Assembly: GCA_964035575.1 (NCBI GenBank)
Contig: OZ037907.1
Span: 992,001 to 1,056,000, forward strand
Reading direction: 5' to 3'
Length of the DNA: 64,000 bases
From: Rhynchopus sp. YZ270_cl-10
Taxonomy: Eukaryota; Euglenozoa; Diplonemea; Diplonemida; Diplonemidae
Shown here: piece by piece, positions 42,338 to 52,484 of the stretch
Layout of the letters: every line of letters starts with the position of its first letter
Position numbering within the stretch: the stretch's first letter is position 1
Program-made: the position numbers and the translations under genes
The notes under the pieces: model-generated
The model's database searches: none
Seen by the model: only the letters and a program-made list of their open reading frames with translations
What the model was told of the DNA's origin: nothing

Positions 42338-42566
42338 CACGACGGTGATGTAACGGGTGTTACAAGTGGAGTTACAAGTGAGTTACATGTAACTTTTGTT
42401 ACATGTAACTCACTTGTAACTCACTTGTAACCCACCAGTTACAACCTGATTTTGCCTGTAATTCATGTATCCCACTTGTAACTCACTTGTAACTCACTTG
42501 TAACGGTTTTTCACTTGTAACGTTACATGTAACTTCACTTGTAATGTACTGTACATCACCGTCGTG
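42338..42566. mobile_element. 229-bp MITE flanked by TA
   Basis: Perfect 15-bp inverted termini CACGACGGTGATGTA with TA at 42336-42337 and 42567-42568. The interior is a run of GTTACAAGTG / CACTTGTAAC units in both directions. The TA duplication fits a Tc1/mariner-type mobiliser. No coding capacity. Confidence 0.85.
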
Positions 42567-43027
42567 TAGTTGCCTGTATTTGGATGCGCGGGGACGGGAG
42601 GGTGGGAAAAATTAAAAAAAATGTGGAAAATTCCTAATAGGCAGCCTCGGAACACTCAAGGGCAGGCTGGTCCCCCCTGGTCCCCCCTTATTATTTTTAT
42701 TTTCCCCCAGGGGGACCAGTGGTCCCCCCTGGTCCCCCCTGTGGGAAGCCCTGCTCACACCACCATTAGATGACTGAGACTCTCTCCCGAATCTTTCATT
42801 TTTTCTTTTTTCTTTTTTCTCTTTTTCTTTTTTTTCAACCCCTCTTTTTTCTCTTTCCCGTCTGTTATTGCTTGATCGGGGAGGGTGAGGGGGGGGGAGA
42901 GTTCGTTGGCCCATTGCTTTGTGAGGGGAAAAAAAAGGGTGGTTCTTTGTTGTCTACACCAACCTTTTCTGTTAGCTTAGAACACTGAGAGGATTAGGTT
43001 TTGCCCAACCCTTACATTTTGTTTATT

Positions 43028-43080
43028 AAGGTGACCAAGCACGAGAGGCTTAGGGTCATAGGGTTATAAACTTTTCTTTG
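43028..43080 (+). repeat. Family A hairpin
   Basis: GGTGACCAAGC ACGAGAG, GCTTAGGGTCAT, then TTATAAACTTTTC. Confidence 0.7.
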
Positions 43081-43722
43081 TTTTTTGATCGGATGAAAAA
43101 TTACAAAATAGATTTGTAAGGAAAGCATCCCTTTGGTCCACTGATCACGCAACAGATGCATTCTCAACAAGAGGACTGTATACCAAATTTTCATTTTTTT
43201 GATTTACACCGTGCCAAACGCCGGTTAAGGCCAAGGTGATTAATCACAGACAGGCTTAGGTCTGTAAAGGACAGCCCTGACTGACACTTTCTGTATTTAG
43301 TATATGATCTCCTTAAGGCACGTGGCCACCTAAGTACAACGAAGAGGGACTGTCTCATGGGCCGTCTGTTTTCTCAAGAGTTTAAAAGTGTAGTTCTGCT
43401 CTGGGTTATTTTTTTTGGTGATGTGGTTCTTCTATAGCCTGAGCACCTCGTCTCTCTCTCTCTCTTCACTTTGTCCTAAGCAAATGTCCGGTGAGGAATT
43501 ATTCCTTCATTCCCTGGTGGGGTTGCCTTTTTTTAAAAAAAAGCATTTTATAGTGGAGCGCGCTCAAGGTTGGCGCTAAGTTTTCAAAGCAAAAAAAAAA
43601 AAAAAAAGCTCGAAACCCCCAAGCACATAGTCATTCCCTCCAATTGTGACGCGAAAAATTCAGTTCAAAACGTGTGTTGTTGTCCCTTCCCGTTTCCCCC
43701 CCCCGCAAAAAAAAGATTATGG

Positions 43723-43778
43723 TGGAGGTCATCCTCAGGTGTCTGCACTAATACAACCAAGTTTTCAAAAAGAAAAGA
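43723..43778 (+). repeat. Family D motif, short variant
   Basis: GTGGAGGTCATCCTCAGG, TGTCTGCACTAATACAACC, AAGTTTTCAAAA; close to the copy at 31183. Confidence 0.6.
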
Positions 43779-43992
43779 AAAAAACAAAAAAAACGAAGCG
43801 GTCAAAGCTGCAATAGAGCATTAGGAGAGACCTTGAGGGTTAATATTTTATTCATTGATTTGTTTATGTTCAAAGATATCGTGCTTCAGAGTGGTGCAAT
43901 TTATCTTCAAAGCTTTTTATATATTTTTTTTTGGGATCTCTGGGGTATGGGTGGGTGGGGAGGCAATGCCTTCTGACAAATAAAAAAAAAGG

Positions 43993-44046
43993 ATAGTGAA
44001 GACTGCCTGAATGGCAGCTACACTAAACAAACAAATTACCAAAAAA
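43993..44046 (+). repeat. Family D motif, divergent
   Basis: GTGAAGACTGCCTGAATGGC, AGCTACACTAAACAAACAA, ATTACCAAAAAA. Confidence 0.5.
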
Positions 44047-44402
44047 ACACAAAAAGAAAAAAGATATAGAAAGAGGCACAAAACAAAACAACTATGTAAA
44101 CAAAAGGAGAGTGGGGAGAAGAAAAAAAAAAAGTCCTTTTTTTTTTTTTTTTGAAGAGAAAAAAATGAAGAGTAGCATATATTTTTACAAAAAAAAAACA
44201 CAAAAAAAAAAACACAAAAACAACAAAAAAACAACAACAACAAAAAAAAAAACAAACAAAAAAAAAAACATAAAAAAACACAATAAAAAGATATCAAAAC
44301 AAACACAGCTTCCCCCCTCTACCCCTTTTTCTTCCCCATATACCACAGCGGTATTATTTCAGATGTAAAACCGCGAAATGGATTGTAGGAGTGCAATAGT
44401 TG

Positions 44403-44485
44403 GGTGTCCACCCTACGGTACAGCCTATCGTACCAAGGGTACACTGTTCACGAGAGGGCTTTGTATTTCAAGACAACTTTTTTCC
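44403..44485 (+). repeat. Family E motif, full form
   Basis: CCACCCTACGGTACAGCC, ATCGTACCAAGGGTACACTG, TTCACGAGAGGGCTTTG, TATTTCAAGACAAC then Ts. Confidence 0.7.
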
Positions 44486-44694
44486 ACAAAATCAAAATTA
44501 CTCATTTCCCCCACAGAACACTACACATCTTTTCAAAAAGACACCCTTTTTTTTGTGTGCAAAAAACACACACACACATCCACCCCCCGATTATTTTCTC
44601 TTCAAAAAACCCACACAAAAGGCGCTCTCATTCTCACCTAACCTCATCTCGACAATACGTGGCCATCCTTCCCCCTATACATCCCCCCCTTTTT

Positions 44695-46315
44695 ATGTAC
44701 GACTACGATGCTCACCGGAGGGTTGGTTTGAAAGGTGCGAATCCTGGACTTCATTCAGGGGTTCATTCGCATAATTCGCCGTTGTCGCAAGCGTCCTCTT
44801 CTCTGTTGACACAGCCGTCTCCTGAGTTGTTGTACCGCTATGGCGGTGTGGGTGGAGGAGGAGGAGGAGGGGGAAGAGTAGGTCTGGGTGGCCAGCAGAC
44901 CCCACAGACGGCGCCTGCTCCACTTCTCCCTGCCGACTCTGCCGCAGCACCCCAACCCCAAGGGTGGTGGTGGCGGCGCATGCTGCCCCCACCACAGCTG
45001 CTCTACGTCCTCGCTGCTGTGACGCTCCTCATCTGGGCGTTTCCCTGCATACTGCCCCTCTACGACACAGTGGACATCGATCTGACATATTATCGTGCAT
45101 ACGAAGGTATGAATGAAGAGAGAGATTGGAGGTGGGTGGGAGACATAAAAGGGGAAAGTGACCATGTGGACTCTACAAATGTGGACGATACATCTGGATG
45201 CGATGAAAGTGGGTGAAATGATTTAATGTAAAGTACTGGGGTTTTTCGACTTTTGAGTTCTTTTTTTTGAATCAAGTATTTTGGACATCCGTGCTTAAGT
45301 AGTGAAGTAAAATAAATGAAAGTAAGTCTTATCTACACCACTCGAAACATTGTAAACGTATTATCGCAAACAGACGAACCCGCCAGCTACTGCACGATCA
45401 GCAGGAAGCTGACCGCCTATCGGAAATGCCAGCAGGACCTGCTTACTGCAGGGTACCTCGGTATGGCCAGTCTTTTTACTCCCCCTCCAACCCCCTTTGC
45501 CAACTTGTTGCGTGCAACAAATCCCGACTACGATTTTTCTCTTTTTTTTTTCCCTTCTAAACTGGTGTGACTGAAGGGGGGTGATTCGCACTTCTCACGT
45601 CCCCCATTCAGCCACACCATAAACCGTTTTTTCTCGCTCCTTTTTTTAACCACCACACAACACACCACACACCACACACCTTCCCACAGCGGCAGACAAC
45701 CCTGCAGCCTACCTCCACAACGGTGTCGATGCAGCAGTCCTTCGTGAGGACGCGACGTACGCCATCAAAGCTACGCAGCGCTTTCCAATGCTGGGCACCG
45801 CCCTCGAGCGAGAGCTCTTCAACAAGGCGCTTGAGCTCAACTTCAAGGCAGGTGTCATGGTCAAGGGCGCACGACTCCGCATGACCGCCGCCCCGTCGCT
45901 CCTCCAGCCACGCCTCCTTGCTGCGCTGAGCTGGGGGACCTTTCTGCTGCTGGTCCGCTCTGCTTTGTACTTTCTGTGCAAAATGGTGCTTGCGCCTGCG
46001 GTGTTGTGCTTTGCACTGTTCCGCTGTGGGATTGCGTATAGAAGGGGTGAGCGAGAGAAGGTGCTGTACCGCGACTTCGTGCACGCGAGGCTTGCGGAAG
46101 CGATTGCTTATGTGCCTACGCTTCACTCGCAGCTGCAGAAGAAGTTCCCTTCTTTCAACATGACGCTTCCTGCGTTTGAAAGGATGCTCAGTCAAGACCC
46201 ACAGATAGCACGGCTCACCACCAACAACCGCCAAGACCCTTACGAATATGTCGTATACCTCTCGCAGAAGACCTTTGCCCACAGCAGAGGCCCCTCTGTG
46301 GAACCAGTAAGGTGA
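44695..46315 (+). CDS. Unrecognised three-exon membrane protein
   Basis: Exons 44695-45106, 45374-45460 and 45690-46315 (GTATGA...ACAG and GTATGG...ACAG; both junctions in phase 1), 374 residues. The N-terminal 85 residues are Ser/Gly/Pro-rich, with a polyglycine run. A first hydrophobic helix (residues about 100-122, LLYVLAAVTLLIWAFPCI) and a second long hydrophobic stretch (about 240-290, SWGTFLLLVRSALYFLC onwards) suggest two or three membrane passes. The second is followed by a basic soluble tail. Spacing of the short exon 2 is conserved in phase, which supports the splice model. I recognise no family and no catalytic motif. It ends 1.1 kb before the KH gene. Confidence 0.75.
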
Positions 46316-46405
46316 AAGAGGGGATGTGGTTTGGCCCTGTTTGTTACAGCAAAAAAAGGAAAAAAGGTTTCTCAGTGGGGTGATGGGGGAGGGGTTTAAA
46401 CTGCG

Positions 46406-46498
46406 CTGATAGTCCGAGGCGTTTTGCACTTTCAAAGCCTCTTTTAGCAGATGTCCAGATTGGTGAAAGGCTTTGTATTTTCAAGTTGCATTTTTTTT
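46406..46498 (+). repeat. Family C then family E motif, adjacent
   Basis: AGTCCGAGGCGTTTTGCAC, TTTCAAAGCC, followed by TGGTGAAAGGCTTTGTAT, TTTCAAGTTGC and Ts. Confidence 0.45.
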
Positions 46499-46845
46499 GT
46501 AAAAGGTTTTGGCCGTTTCAACACCAACGTCCGTAGTGACGTTTTGTGCTAAATGCATCATTGTTGTGTTTCTTGGGGGTGTGTGGGAAGGGGACGTATA
46601 GATAGGGTTTTCTCAAACGATAGGGTATGGTGGGGGTATGGGTGTTGTCACCTCTCTAGGGACAAAGGGACAGAGTGTGTTCTTGCTGAGGAGTGGTGTT
46701 TTGTCACCAAATAGAGTTTTTTTTTTTGTGTTTTGAAATCAATTATTTTGCGCATTTGCACGGCATATGTCCTAGGGTGAAGCCACTCCGAAGGTACACA
46801 GTTTCGTTCGCTTGCAATACGACCTCAAATTATTAGTACGTTTTT

Positions 46846-46936
46846 CGTGGCCCTATTGGGAAATTATGTGGTCCAAACCGGGGTCCAAAAACAGGTGAAA
46901 TTACACGTGTAATTTCCCAACAGGGTCACCGGGTAG
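46846..46936. mobile_element. Short inverted-repeat element, about 90 bp
   Basis: CGTGGCCCTATTGGGAAATT faces its near complement ending AATTTCCCAACAGGGTCACC. The inner part has a second palindrome, AAATTACACGTGTAATTT. Confidence 0.5.
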
Positions 46937-47095
46937 CGAAACAGTCTTGGGGTTGTGTTTCGATGTATTCACCTTCTTCGTTTCTTTGCATCTTCTGTTG
47001 TAGGCCGCAGGGTACTTTGTGCTTTTCATCCGGATGGCTGGCATCGTACGTAGGTCAGTCGGAGGTGCCCGCATTAATCACTTCACTTTCTTTGT

Positions 47096-47140
47096 AAGGC
47101 GGCCGAGCATAAGGCTCAGGTTTGTCGAACAACACTTTTC
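47096..47140 (+). repeat. Family A hairpin with compensatory change
   Basis: CCGAGC / GCTCAG: the inner A-T pair has become G-C on both sides, while a second pair is broken. Confidence 0.5.
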
Positions 47141-47407
47141 TATTTCATCCGGTGTGTGTATGTTTGAAAGCATTGACCACTTCCTTCGTTGAGGAAGATC
47201 TTCCCCCAGCCTTCTCTCTTGCCCTCCCAGCAGGTGTTAGTGCCGTTTCCACCCTAACCACAGACTTACTCGAATCCTCAGGTCTCGTTGAAAGCAGCCT
47301 TGCTGCGACTTGAGTGCCTTTACGGATTAGAAAATGATATTTGCCCCCCTTTTTCAACTCCGTTTCTACCATTGCCCCACCACCGCCACCACTATCCCCA
47401 GGTGTAT

Positions 47408-48130
47408 ATGGTCCCGATGACAAACATGCAACCGTCGGAGGAGGAATATCGTGAGCTTCAGTACCTGCGTGATACCGTCGTGAAGCCAAACCGGGACCGC
47501 ATACTGAGCTCACCCCCATCACGGTCACGAGATGGTCCGCTGCGGCCACGCGACGGCGGAGAGGTGCGGGATATGCGGGGTGTGAGGGATGGGAGACGTC
47601 AGGATTCACGCGAAAGACGCGAACCACGCGAGAAACGTGACATGTCCGATCGTCCAACACGCGACGCTCGCGACTTACGCATCCGCCGTGAAGCACGCGA
47701 GGAACGTGAACGCGACAAAGCACGCACCGACCAGCTGACAGGAAAGGAAAGACAGCCGTTTGACAGAGAAGAATGGATGACGGAAGACCAGCCCGAGGAG
47801 AGCATACGGCGGTACTTCGACCCGGACATCAAGAAGTACGTCCAGGTCTTCTACGTCGTCGTCAGGAACATCGCCTCCATCATCGGACGCGGTGGCCAAC
47901 GGGTCAGAGACTTAGGGAAACAGTTCAAGGTAGCGTTGCACGCAGACCACGACGGCCGCATCGTGGTGCGCTCTCACTGCTACCTCAACGTGGAGGATGC
48001 ATGCAACGAGGTGCGACGCCTCGATGCGGAAGAAGGCCGCGTCGTGAAGTTCGTCCCTGAATACCCTAAGGAAAACCCAAACCTAGATGAAGAGGAAGAG
48101 AAGGAGGAGAAGGAAGAAACGGAAGAATAA
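47408..48130 (+). CDS. KH-domain RNA-binding protein with RD/RE-rich region
   Basis: ATG at 47408 directly follows CCCCAG, a good acceptor. 240 residues. Residues about 30-115 are rich in Arg-Asp and Arg-Glu pairs, an RS-like disordered region typical of splicing or mRNP proteins. A single KH fold spans about 145-215, with the signature IIGRGGQRVRDLGK (GxxG loop as GRGG) followed by a beta strand HDGRIVVRS and a final helix EDACNEVRRLDA. An acidic Glu tail ends it. It most likely binds single-stranded RNA in the nucleus or in mRNPs. The - strand frames here are shadows. Upstream in-frame sequence lacks an earlier ATG that makes sense. Confidence 0.8.
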   Translation: MVPMTNMQPSEEEYRELQYLRDTVVKPNRDRILSSPPSRSRDGPLRPRDGGEVRDMRGVRDGRRQDSRERREPREKRDMSDRPTRDARDLRIRREAREERERDKARTDQLTGKERQPFDREEWMTEDQPEESIRRYFDPDIKKYVQVFYVVVRNIASIIGRGGQRVRDLGKQFKVALHADHDGRIVVRSHCYLNVEDACNEVRRLDAEEGRVVKFVPEYPKENPNLDEEEEKEEKEETEE

Positions 48131-49440
48131 GTCCTCTGCAGCATCTCGCTACATCTTGTCCATAGAAACAAAAGGGAAAGGAGGGGGAAGGGGAAGAGTG
48201 GGGTGTGGGGGGTGAGGGTCGCAGTGTCTCAAGTGTCTGCAACTCTCAGTGGGGAGGGGAGGGTGTTTTGTTCTCGGGTAAGTTTTTCGCACCTTCTGTT
48301 CTAGGGGTGGAAGAGGGTACTTTGTGCGTTCAGCCCTTTTCCTCTTTTTTCTGTGTGTGTGCAAAAAAAAAATGTAGAAATTATTTTGCAGAATTTGTGG
48401 TCACTCTTTTTTTCTCTCTTTTTCTTTCTTTTTTCCTCCCCCGCACCCCCTTCTTTTTTTCTTGCGGTTGGTTACACATATGGTAGCCGCTGTTCAAGAG
48501 GTCACTTTGAGGTTAGGACTACCACGATTCGAACAAAGAATAATGAACAAAAAAAATGTTGTATGGACAGAACCCGTTGTCGATACGACAAAAAGAAACG
48601 TAGCTTTCGTTAAGAGTTTTTTTTTGTGACAGAATGAAACAGAAAACCAAGTTTAGTATAGTTGTCTCGGACTACACTGATACCAAGTTTTTAGAAAACA
48701 AAAATCCTATATCTGTGCTCTCTGTGTATTCCCGCGTTCGAAACAAGAACAGGGAAACTGTCCCCCACTTCGTTGAGTGGTGTGGAACCCCGCCACGTAG
48801 AACAACATGAAAACGCGGTCAGAGGCTGTGCCAAGGCCAAGTGCATGCACTAAACCCGTCTACACTTTAGGTACTCATTTAACAAGAAATCAACAGTAAG
48901 ATGGCTTCGCTGTGGTGGTGGACCATGACAAGTTTGTTGTGGTGAACCTCAGGGTGTAAAGCCGTAAAAAAAGTGGGGGGATGGCGGTGCGTGTTCACAG
49001 ACGCAACCTTTTATTATATGAAAAGTACATAATGCCAGACGATGAATTTCCGCGAACGTTTGCGAATTTCCGCGAAATTTGTGAAGTTTTATGAATTTTT
49101 GTGAACTCTGAATTTTTTTTTTTTGTGGGGAAAAAAATTCCAGACCCATGGGAAGGCCCCAGGCAAACACGCAAACGCAAAAAAAAAAAAAAAAAGCTTT
49201 TTTTGTTTCGTACGTACACGTGACAGCGATCACAAAAAAACAAACCAAGAGCACAAAACAACAATAGCAAAGCCTTCATGGCAGAACTAACCATTTTTTT
49301 CGTTTTTTTTACCACCTTTTTTTTTTCAGAGGACTGCATGCTTGGTCCACCCTAGTACAGCCGGTCCTGACGGAGGTACGAGAACCTGGTTGCTTACAAC
49401 ACACTCTACCCTTTCCTCAAACACTACATTATCCACAGGG
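48131..49440. other. Spacer and 5' leader of the WW gene
   Basis: No gene seen in 48131-49320. TTTTTTTTTCAG at 49320-49331 opens a likely leader exon, and GTACGAG...ATCCACAG (about 49375-49438) reads as a leader intron ending two bases before the ATG. Confidence 0.5.
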
Positions 49441-50973
49441 ATGCCCAGCATCACCACACCGGAACATGCTGACAACATCGGCGGTGTGGCGAACGGTGTC
49501 TCCGATGTGGACGGCATCGAGCTAGCGTCGGAGGCGATTGCCCGAGGGGAGTGGGTACAACGCCCCGACCCCAACACCGGACGGCCGTACTACATACAGT
49601 GCGCGTCTGGGCTTGCCGTATGGGACCTCGCCTCTGAGCTGCTCAAAGGCCGGCGACAGACGCTCAACGCCACTGTGCGCGAAGCAATCTTCACTAAAGA
49701 ATGGCGTACCGCCTTGGACCAGACCTCCCGCTCGCTGTACTACTTCCACCCCGCTACAGGGCATACTGCATGGGAGCTCACAGAGGCTGATATTCTGGAA
49801 GCCCGAGAAGCTCTCATTTCACAGCAACAACCTCCAGGAGGTGAACCGCCTAAAGCACCGCTCGGAGAAGCGTCTGGAGAACCATCTGGAGAGCCGTCTG
49901 GAGAACAGTCTGGAGAACAGTCTGGAGAACCCCCTGGAGACGATGAAGAAAAGGCCCTTCTTGCGCAAATAGATGAGGAAGAGGAGGAGGAGGAGGAGGA
50001 GGAGGAACATCCACCAGTTTTTGACGAATCGCTCCCAGGATCGGTCCGGGCGCAGGAAATGCTCGACGCAGGGTTGTGGACGTGGGGGAGGGATAAGAAG
50101 GGGTTTTTGTTTTTCACTCAGGTGGCGTCGGGGCGAACGGTTCGCGATCTGCGCGCAGAGATGGCACAGAATATGGCCGAGGAGAGGCAGGAGGTGTTAC
50201 TAGATGAACACGCGAGAGACGAGCTTCCACCATCTCCAGCTCGAAAGGACGACACCAACAATGAAACAGACAGCCCACCACCACCACCACCACCAGAAGA
50301 CGAAGACGAAGCAGAAGAACAACACGAAGAACCACCCCCCGAAATGCCCCTCAACGACCCCGCCTGGGACCCTCCCCCTCCCGCAGAATCCGAACCCCCA
50401 CCTGCACCAGACCTCTCCGTCCGAGAAGTCGCTGTCGCAGTACCCGACTTTGATACCATGTTCACTTCAGTTTCTGGAGATGACGGCAGTGACGCTACTC
50501 TAAGGGAAATGTCGTTAGATATGCAGGCACTGCAGGATGGTGTGGAGAGGGTGTCCCAGGTGAAGCCGGTGTCGCGACGGAAGGGGGTGTATGATGCGCA
50601 CAGCAAATGGGGGTCTGTGCAGTATATGGACTCAAGCAATGAGGCGAGCATAGCTGTGGCGGTGAAGCAGACGGAGCTGCATGCACAGACAAAGGAGGAC
50701 CTTGGCAAGCTCGAGGCAGAGTATCAAACAACAATAGAGTTGGTCCGTCCAATGGCACCAAAGAAGGTCCCCCAAGTTCTCCCCCCAGTCGCGCCCCCGC
50801 AAGACTGGGTGTCCGCCCCTGCCGCACTCAGCATATCCCCACCATATCTCCTTAGAGGTGTGCGAGAACCATACGGTCCCGATGCACGTCCCGCAATGCG
50901 ATTGAAAAGGCACTCCGATCAACGCTATGAAATGCTTCCAGGAGGCCCAATGCTGGACCGGTTGGTGGTATAG
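49441..50973 (+). CDS. WW-domain protein with acidic and proline-rich regions
   Basis: 510 residues from the ATG just after an ATCCACAG acceptor. Two WW domains: residues about 36-65 (GEWVQRPDPNTGRPYYIQ ... AVWDL) and 87-115 (KEWRTALDQTSRSLYYFH ... TAWEL), each with both key aromatics though the final Pro is replaced. A third, degenerate copy at about 212-240 (GLWTWGRDKKGFLFFTQ ... RTVRDL) has lost the second Trp. WW domains bind Pro-rich ligands, and the protein carries its own Pro runs (PPPPPP near residue 283), so self-interaction or assembly is possible. An acidic Glu run, and SGEP/SGEQ repeats from a 12-bp DNA repeat (49870-49940), separate the domains. Function unknown; an adaptor role is inferred. 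Confidence 0.78.
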   Translation: MPSITTPEHADNIGGVANGVSDVDGIELASEAIARGEWVQRPDPNTGRPYYIQCASGLAVWDLASELLKGRRQTLNATVREAIFTKEWRTALDQTSRSLYYFHPATGHTAWELTEADILEAREALISQQQPPGGEPPKAPLGEASGEPSGEPSGEQSGEQSGEPPGDDEEKALLAQIDEEEEEEEEEEEHPPVFDESLPGSVRAQEMLDAGLWTWGRDKKGFLFFTQVASGRTVRDLRAEMAQNMAEERQEVLLDEHARDELPPSPARKDDTNNETDSPPPPPPPEDEDEAEEQHEEPPPEMPLNDPAWDPPPPAESEPPPAPDLSVREVAVAVPDFDTMFTSVSGDDGSDATLREMSLDMQALQDGVERVSQVKPVSRRKGVYDAHSKWGSVQYMDSSNEASIAVAVKQTELHAQTKEDLGKLEAEYQTTIELVRPMAPKKVPQVLPPVAPPQDWVSAPAALSISPPYLLRGVREPYGPDARPAMRLKRHSDQRYEMLPGGPMLDRLVV

Positions 50974-51156
50974 GAAGTAAGGAAGTCGAGGGGAGAGAAA
51001 AATCAGCGTTTTTTTTCGAAAAAAAAAAAGCTGAGGAGTTGGAGGTGGGAGAGGGGTGGAGGGAGGGGGGGTTGGATGTCAGTGAATAGTGGTTGGATTC
51101 GGCTCTCCCAACTATAAGGTGTGATGTGTTTTTTGCATTCAGTTTTAAGTTTTTTT

Positions 51157-51225
51157 GTGTGATAAATTGTTGGAGTGTAGTTGCCTCGGTTGTGTTGCCA
51201 GTTGTGCAACATCTCCACCTTTTTT
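51157..51225 (-). repeat. Family D motif on the - strand
   Basis: Reverse complement of the copies at 20806 and 34190: TTGTTGGAGTGTAGTTGCC, TCGGTTGTGTTGCC, AGTTGTGCAACATCTCCAC. The only short-family copy I found on this strand. Confidence 0.7.
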
Positions 51226-51329
51226 TTTTGAAAATGTGATAAAGAAAAAGGCTTTTATAATTTAGTTGTGTTTTTTTAGAGGTGTTTGTGAAGTAGAGAG
51301 TGTTATTGTATTATCAGTAACAAACAGTA

Positions 51330-51444
51330 GGCTGATTGACGTGGGCCCTGGCATGCCCCATTTTTTCACTTTTTACCACCGATTTAAACCGATCGCCATC
51401 GATCACCATGGATTACCACCGACCAAGCCCAGCGTCAATCAGCC
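51330..51444. mobile_element. 115-bp MITE flanked by TA
   Basis: Inverted termini GGCTGATTGACG (12 bp perfect, then GGGC one base further in), TA at 51328-51329 and 51445-51446. The interior repeats ACCACCGA / ATCGCCATCGATCACCATG stretches. Non-coding. Confidence 0.8.
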
Positions 51445-51718
51445 TAAAACAAATGTATCCGTTAGAATGTGTTAAAAAGGAATCTCTTTTGTTATAGCTT
51501 TTAAATGATAAGCAAGTCAGTCACTTTGTGTTATGTTCTTTGCTCCGGATTTCGGGGGGTTTTTTTATGTCCTGCATTGCACCTTCTCCACAAACGTCAG
51601 TTTACAAACCACTATCGATTTTTTTTTTGTACTAGATACCATGCACCCCCTCCTGCAACCCTTTTTGCGAGGCGGTGTCACATCCCGCTTTAGGTCTTGT
51701 TCCCTCCCTTTTTTTTTT

Positions 51719-51770
51719 GGTAACTAAGCAGGAAGAGAGGCTTAGGGTCATCTTATAAACCTTTATTCTG
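51719..51770 (+). repeat. Family A hairpin, long loop
   Basis: Stem CTAAGC / GCTTAG (51724-51729, 51740-51745), loop AGGAAGAGAG, then GGTCATCTTATAAACC. Confidence 0.7.
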
Positions 51771-51848
51771 CTTCTTTCATGCTTTAACTCAGGCAGTATT
51801 CACTACTGGGACCCTTTTTGTTCTTAGGTTTTGATAAAAAAACCACTT

Positions 51849-51940
51849 GATTTTTACCCCGCGTATAGGCGCGTGAAATGGGGTTTGGCCTATACGGGCC
51901 TGTACGGCCCTTTACGCGCCTCTAGGCGGAGTAAAGATCA
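51849..51940. mobile_element. 92-bp inverted-repeat element
   Basis: TGATTTTTACCCCGCG, TATAGGCGCGTG against the complement of TTTACGCGCCTCTAGGC and GGAGTAAAGATCA; imperfect over about 35 bp. No target duplication seen. Confidence 0.5.
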
Positions 51941-52234
51941 GGTGGAAAAATGGAAGAGAAAAAAAAAAAAAAAAAAGAAAATTCCTCGCTTTCAGAGGGG
52001 CAGTTGGAGTCCTGCAGTTAAAAGTAAATGTTGTGATGGTCCCTTGCTCCGTCCCATTTTCATCCCCCCTCCCTCCCCTTATAACCTCCCCATCTCCCCA
52101 ACATAAGATTTTCCAAGCAACGACAAAAAAAAGGATTGTTTTTTTTTGTACTCCTTCCCAACCAATAGTACCTTCTTTTTCCCTCAGGGAGGGGGAGGGT
52201 GATTGTCGAGAGAGGAAGGGGGAGGGGAGGAGGG

Positions 52235-52450
52235 ATGGACACTCGATTTGTGGAGGCCACAGCGGAGGTTGGTTCTTTGGAGCTGCTGCAGAGGCGTTTG
52301 GAGGGGTGTTCGGATGGCGGTGCGCTTGCAAGGGCGACGGAGGAGACCGTACGTCTCCTTCAAGCAAATGGACTTCACGCAGACGAAACCACTGCACGAC
52401 TTCTTACCCTCGCAGCGGCAAGCATTGAGAAACGACAAAACATAAAATGA
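52235..52450 (+). CDS. Possible small protein, 71 residues
   Basis: ATG at 52235 after a G-rich leader, GC-rich codons, stop TGA. The predicted chain is helical (SLELLQRRLEGC, RATEETVRLLQANG, ARLLTLAAASIEKR) with no recognised family. Its composition matches the host genes and not the spacers, and it fits the gap before the giant gene. It could also be the last exon of a longer gene. Confidence 0.45.
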   Translation: MDTRFVEATAEVGSLELLQRRLEGCSDGGALARATEETVRLLQANGLHADETTARLLTLAAASIEKRQNIK

Positions 52451-52484
52451 AGAAAAAAACACACACAGGAAAAACTGAAAGACT

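Larger units (their letters stand above)
42569..44694. other. Spacer with repeats, no gene seen
   Basis: Contains GGTCCCCCCT-type short repeats (42665-42745), families A and D, and long A/T runs around 44050-44280 that give meaningless open frames. Confidence 0.6.
46316..47407. other. Spacer before the KH-domain gene
   Basis: Contains family C and E motifs, one small inverted-repeat element and a family A hairpin. The - strand shadow is not coding. An ATATCCCCAG-type acceptor lies directly before the next start. Confidence 0.55.
50974..52234. other. Spacer with two MITEs and hairpin motifs
   Basis: No gene seen before 52235. Confidence 0.55.

Noticed and set aside
43900-44306. 129-residue - strand ORF rich in Phe and Cys
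   Set aside because: It is a translation of poly-A/poly-T DNA.
45608-46435. 275-residue - strand ORF
   Set aside because: It lies antisense to exon 3 of the three-exon membrane protein, whose splice sites and frame are consistent.
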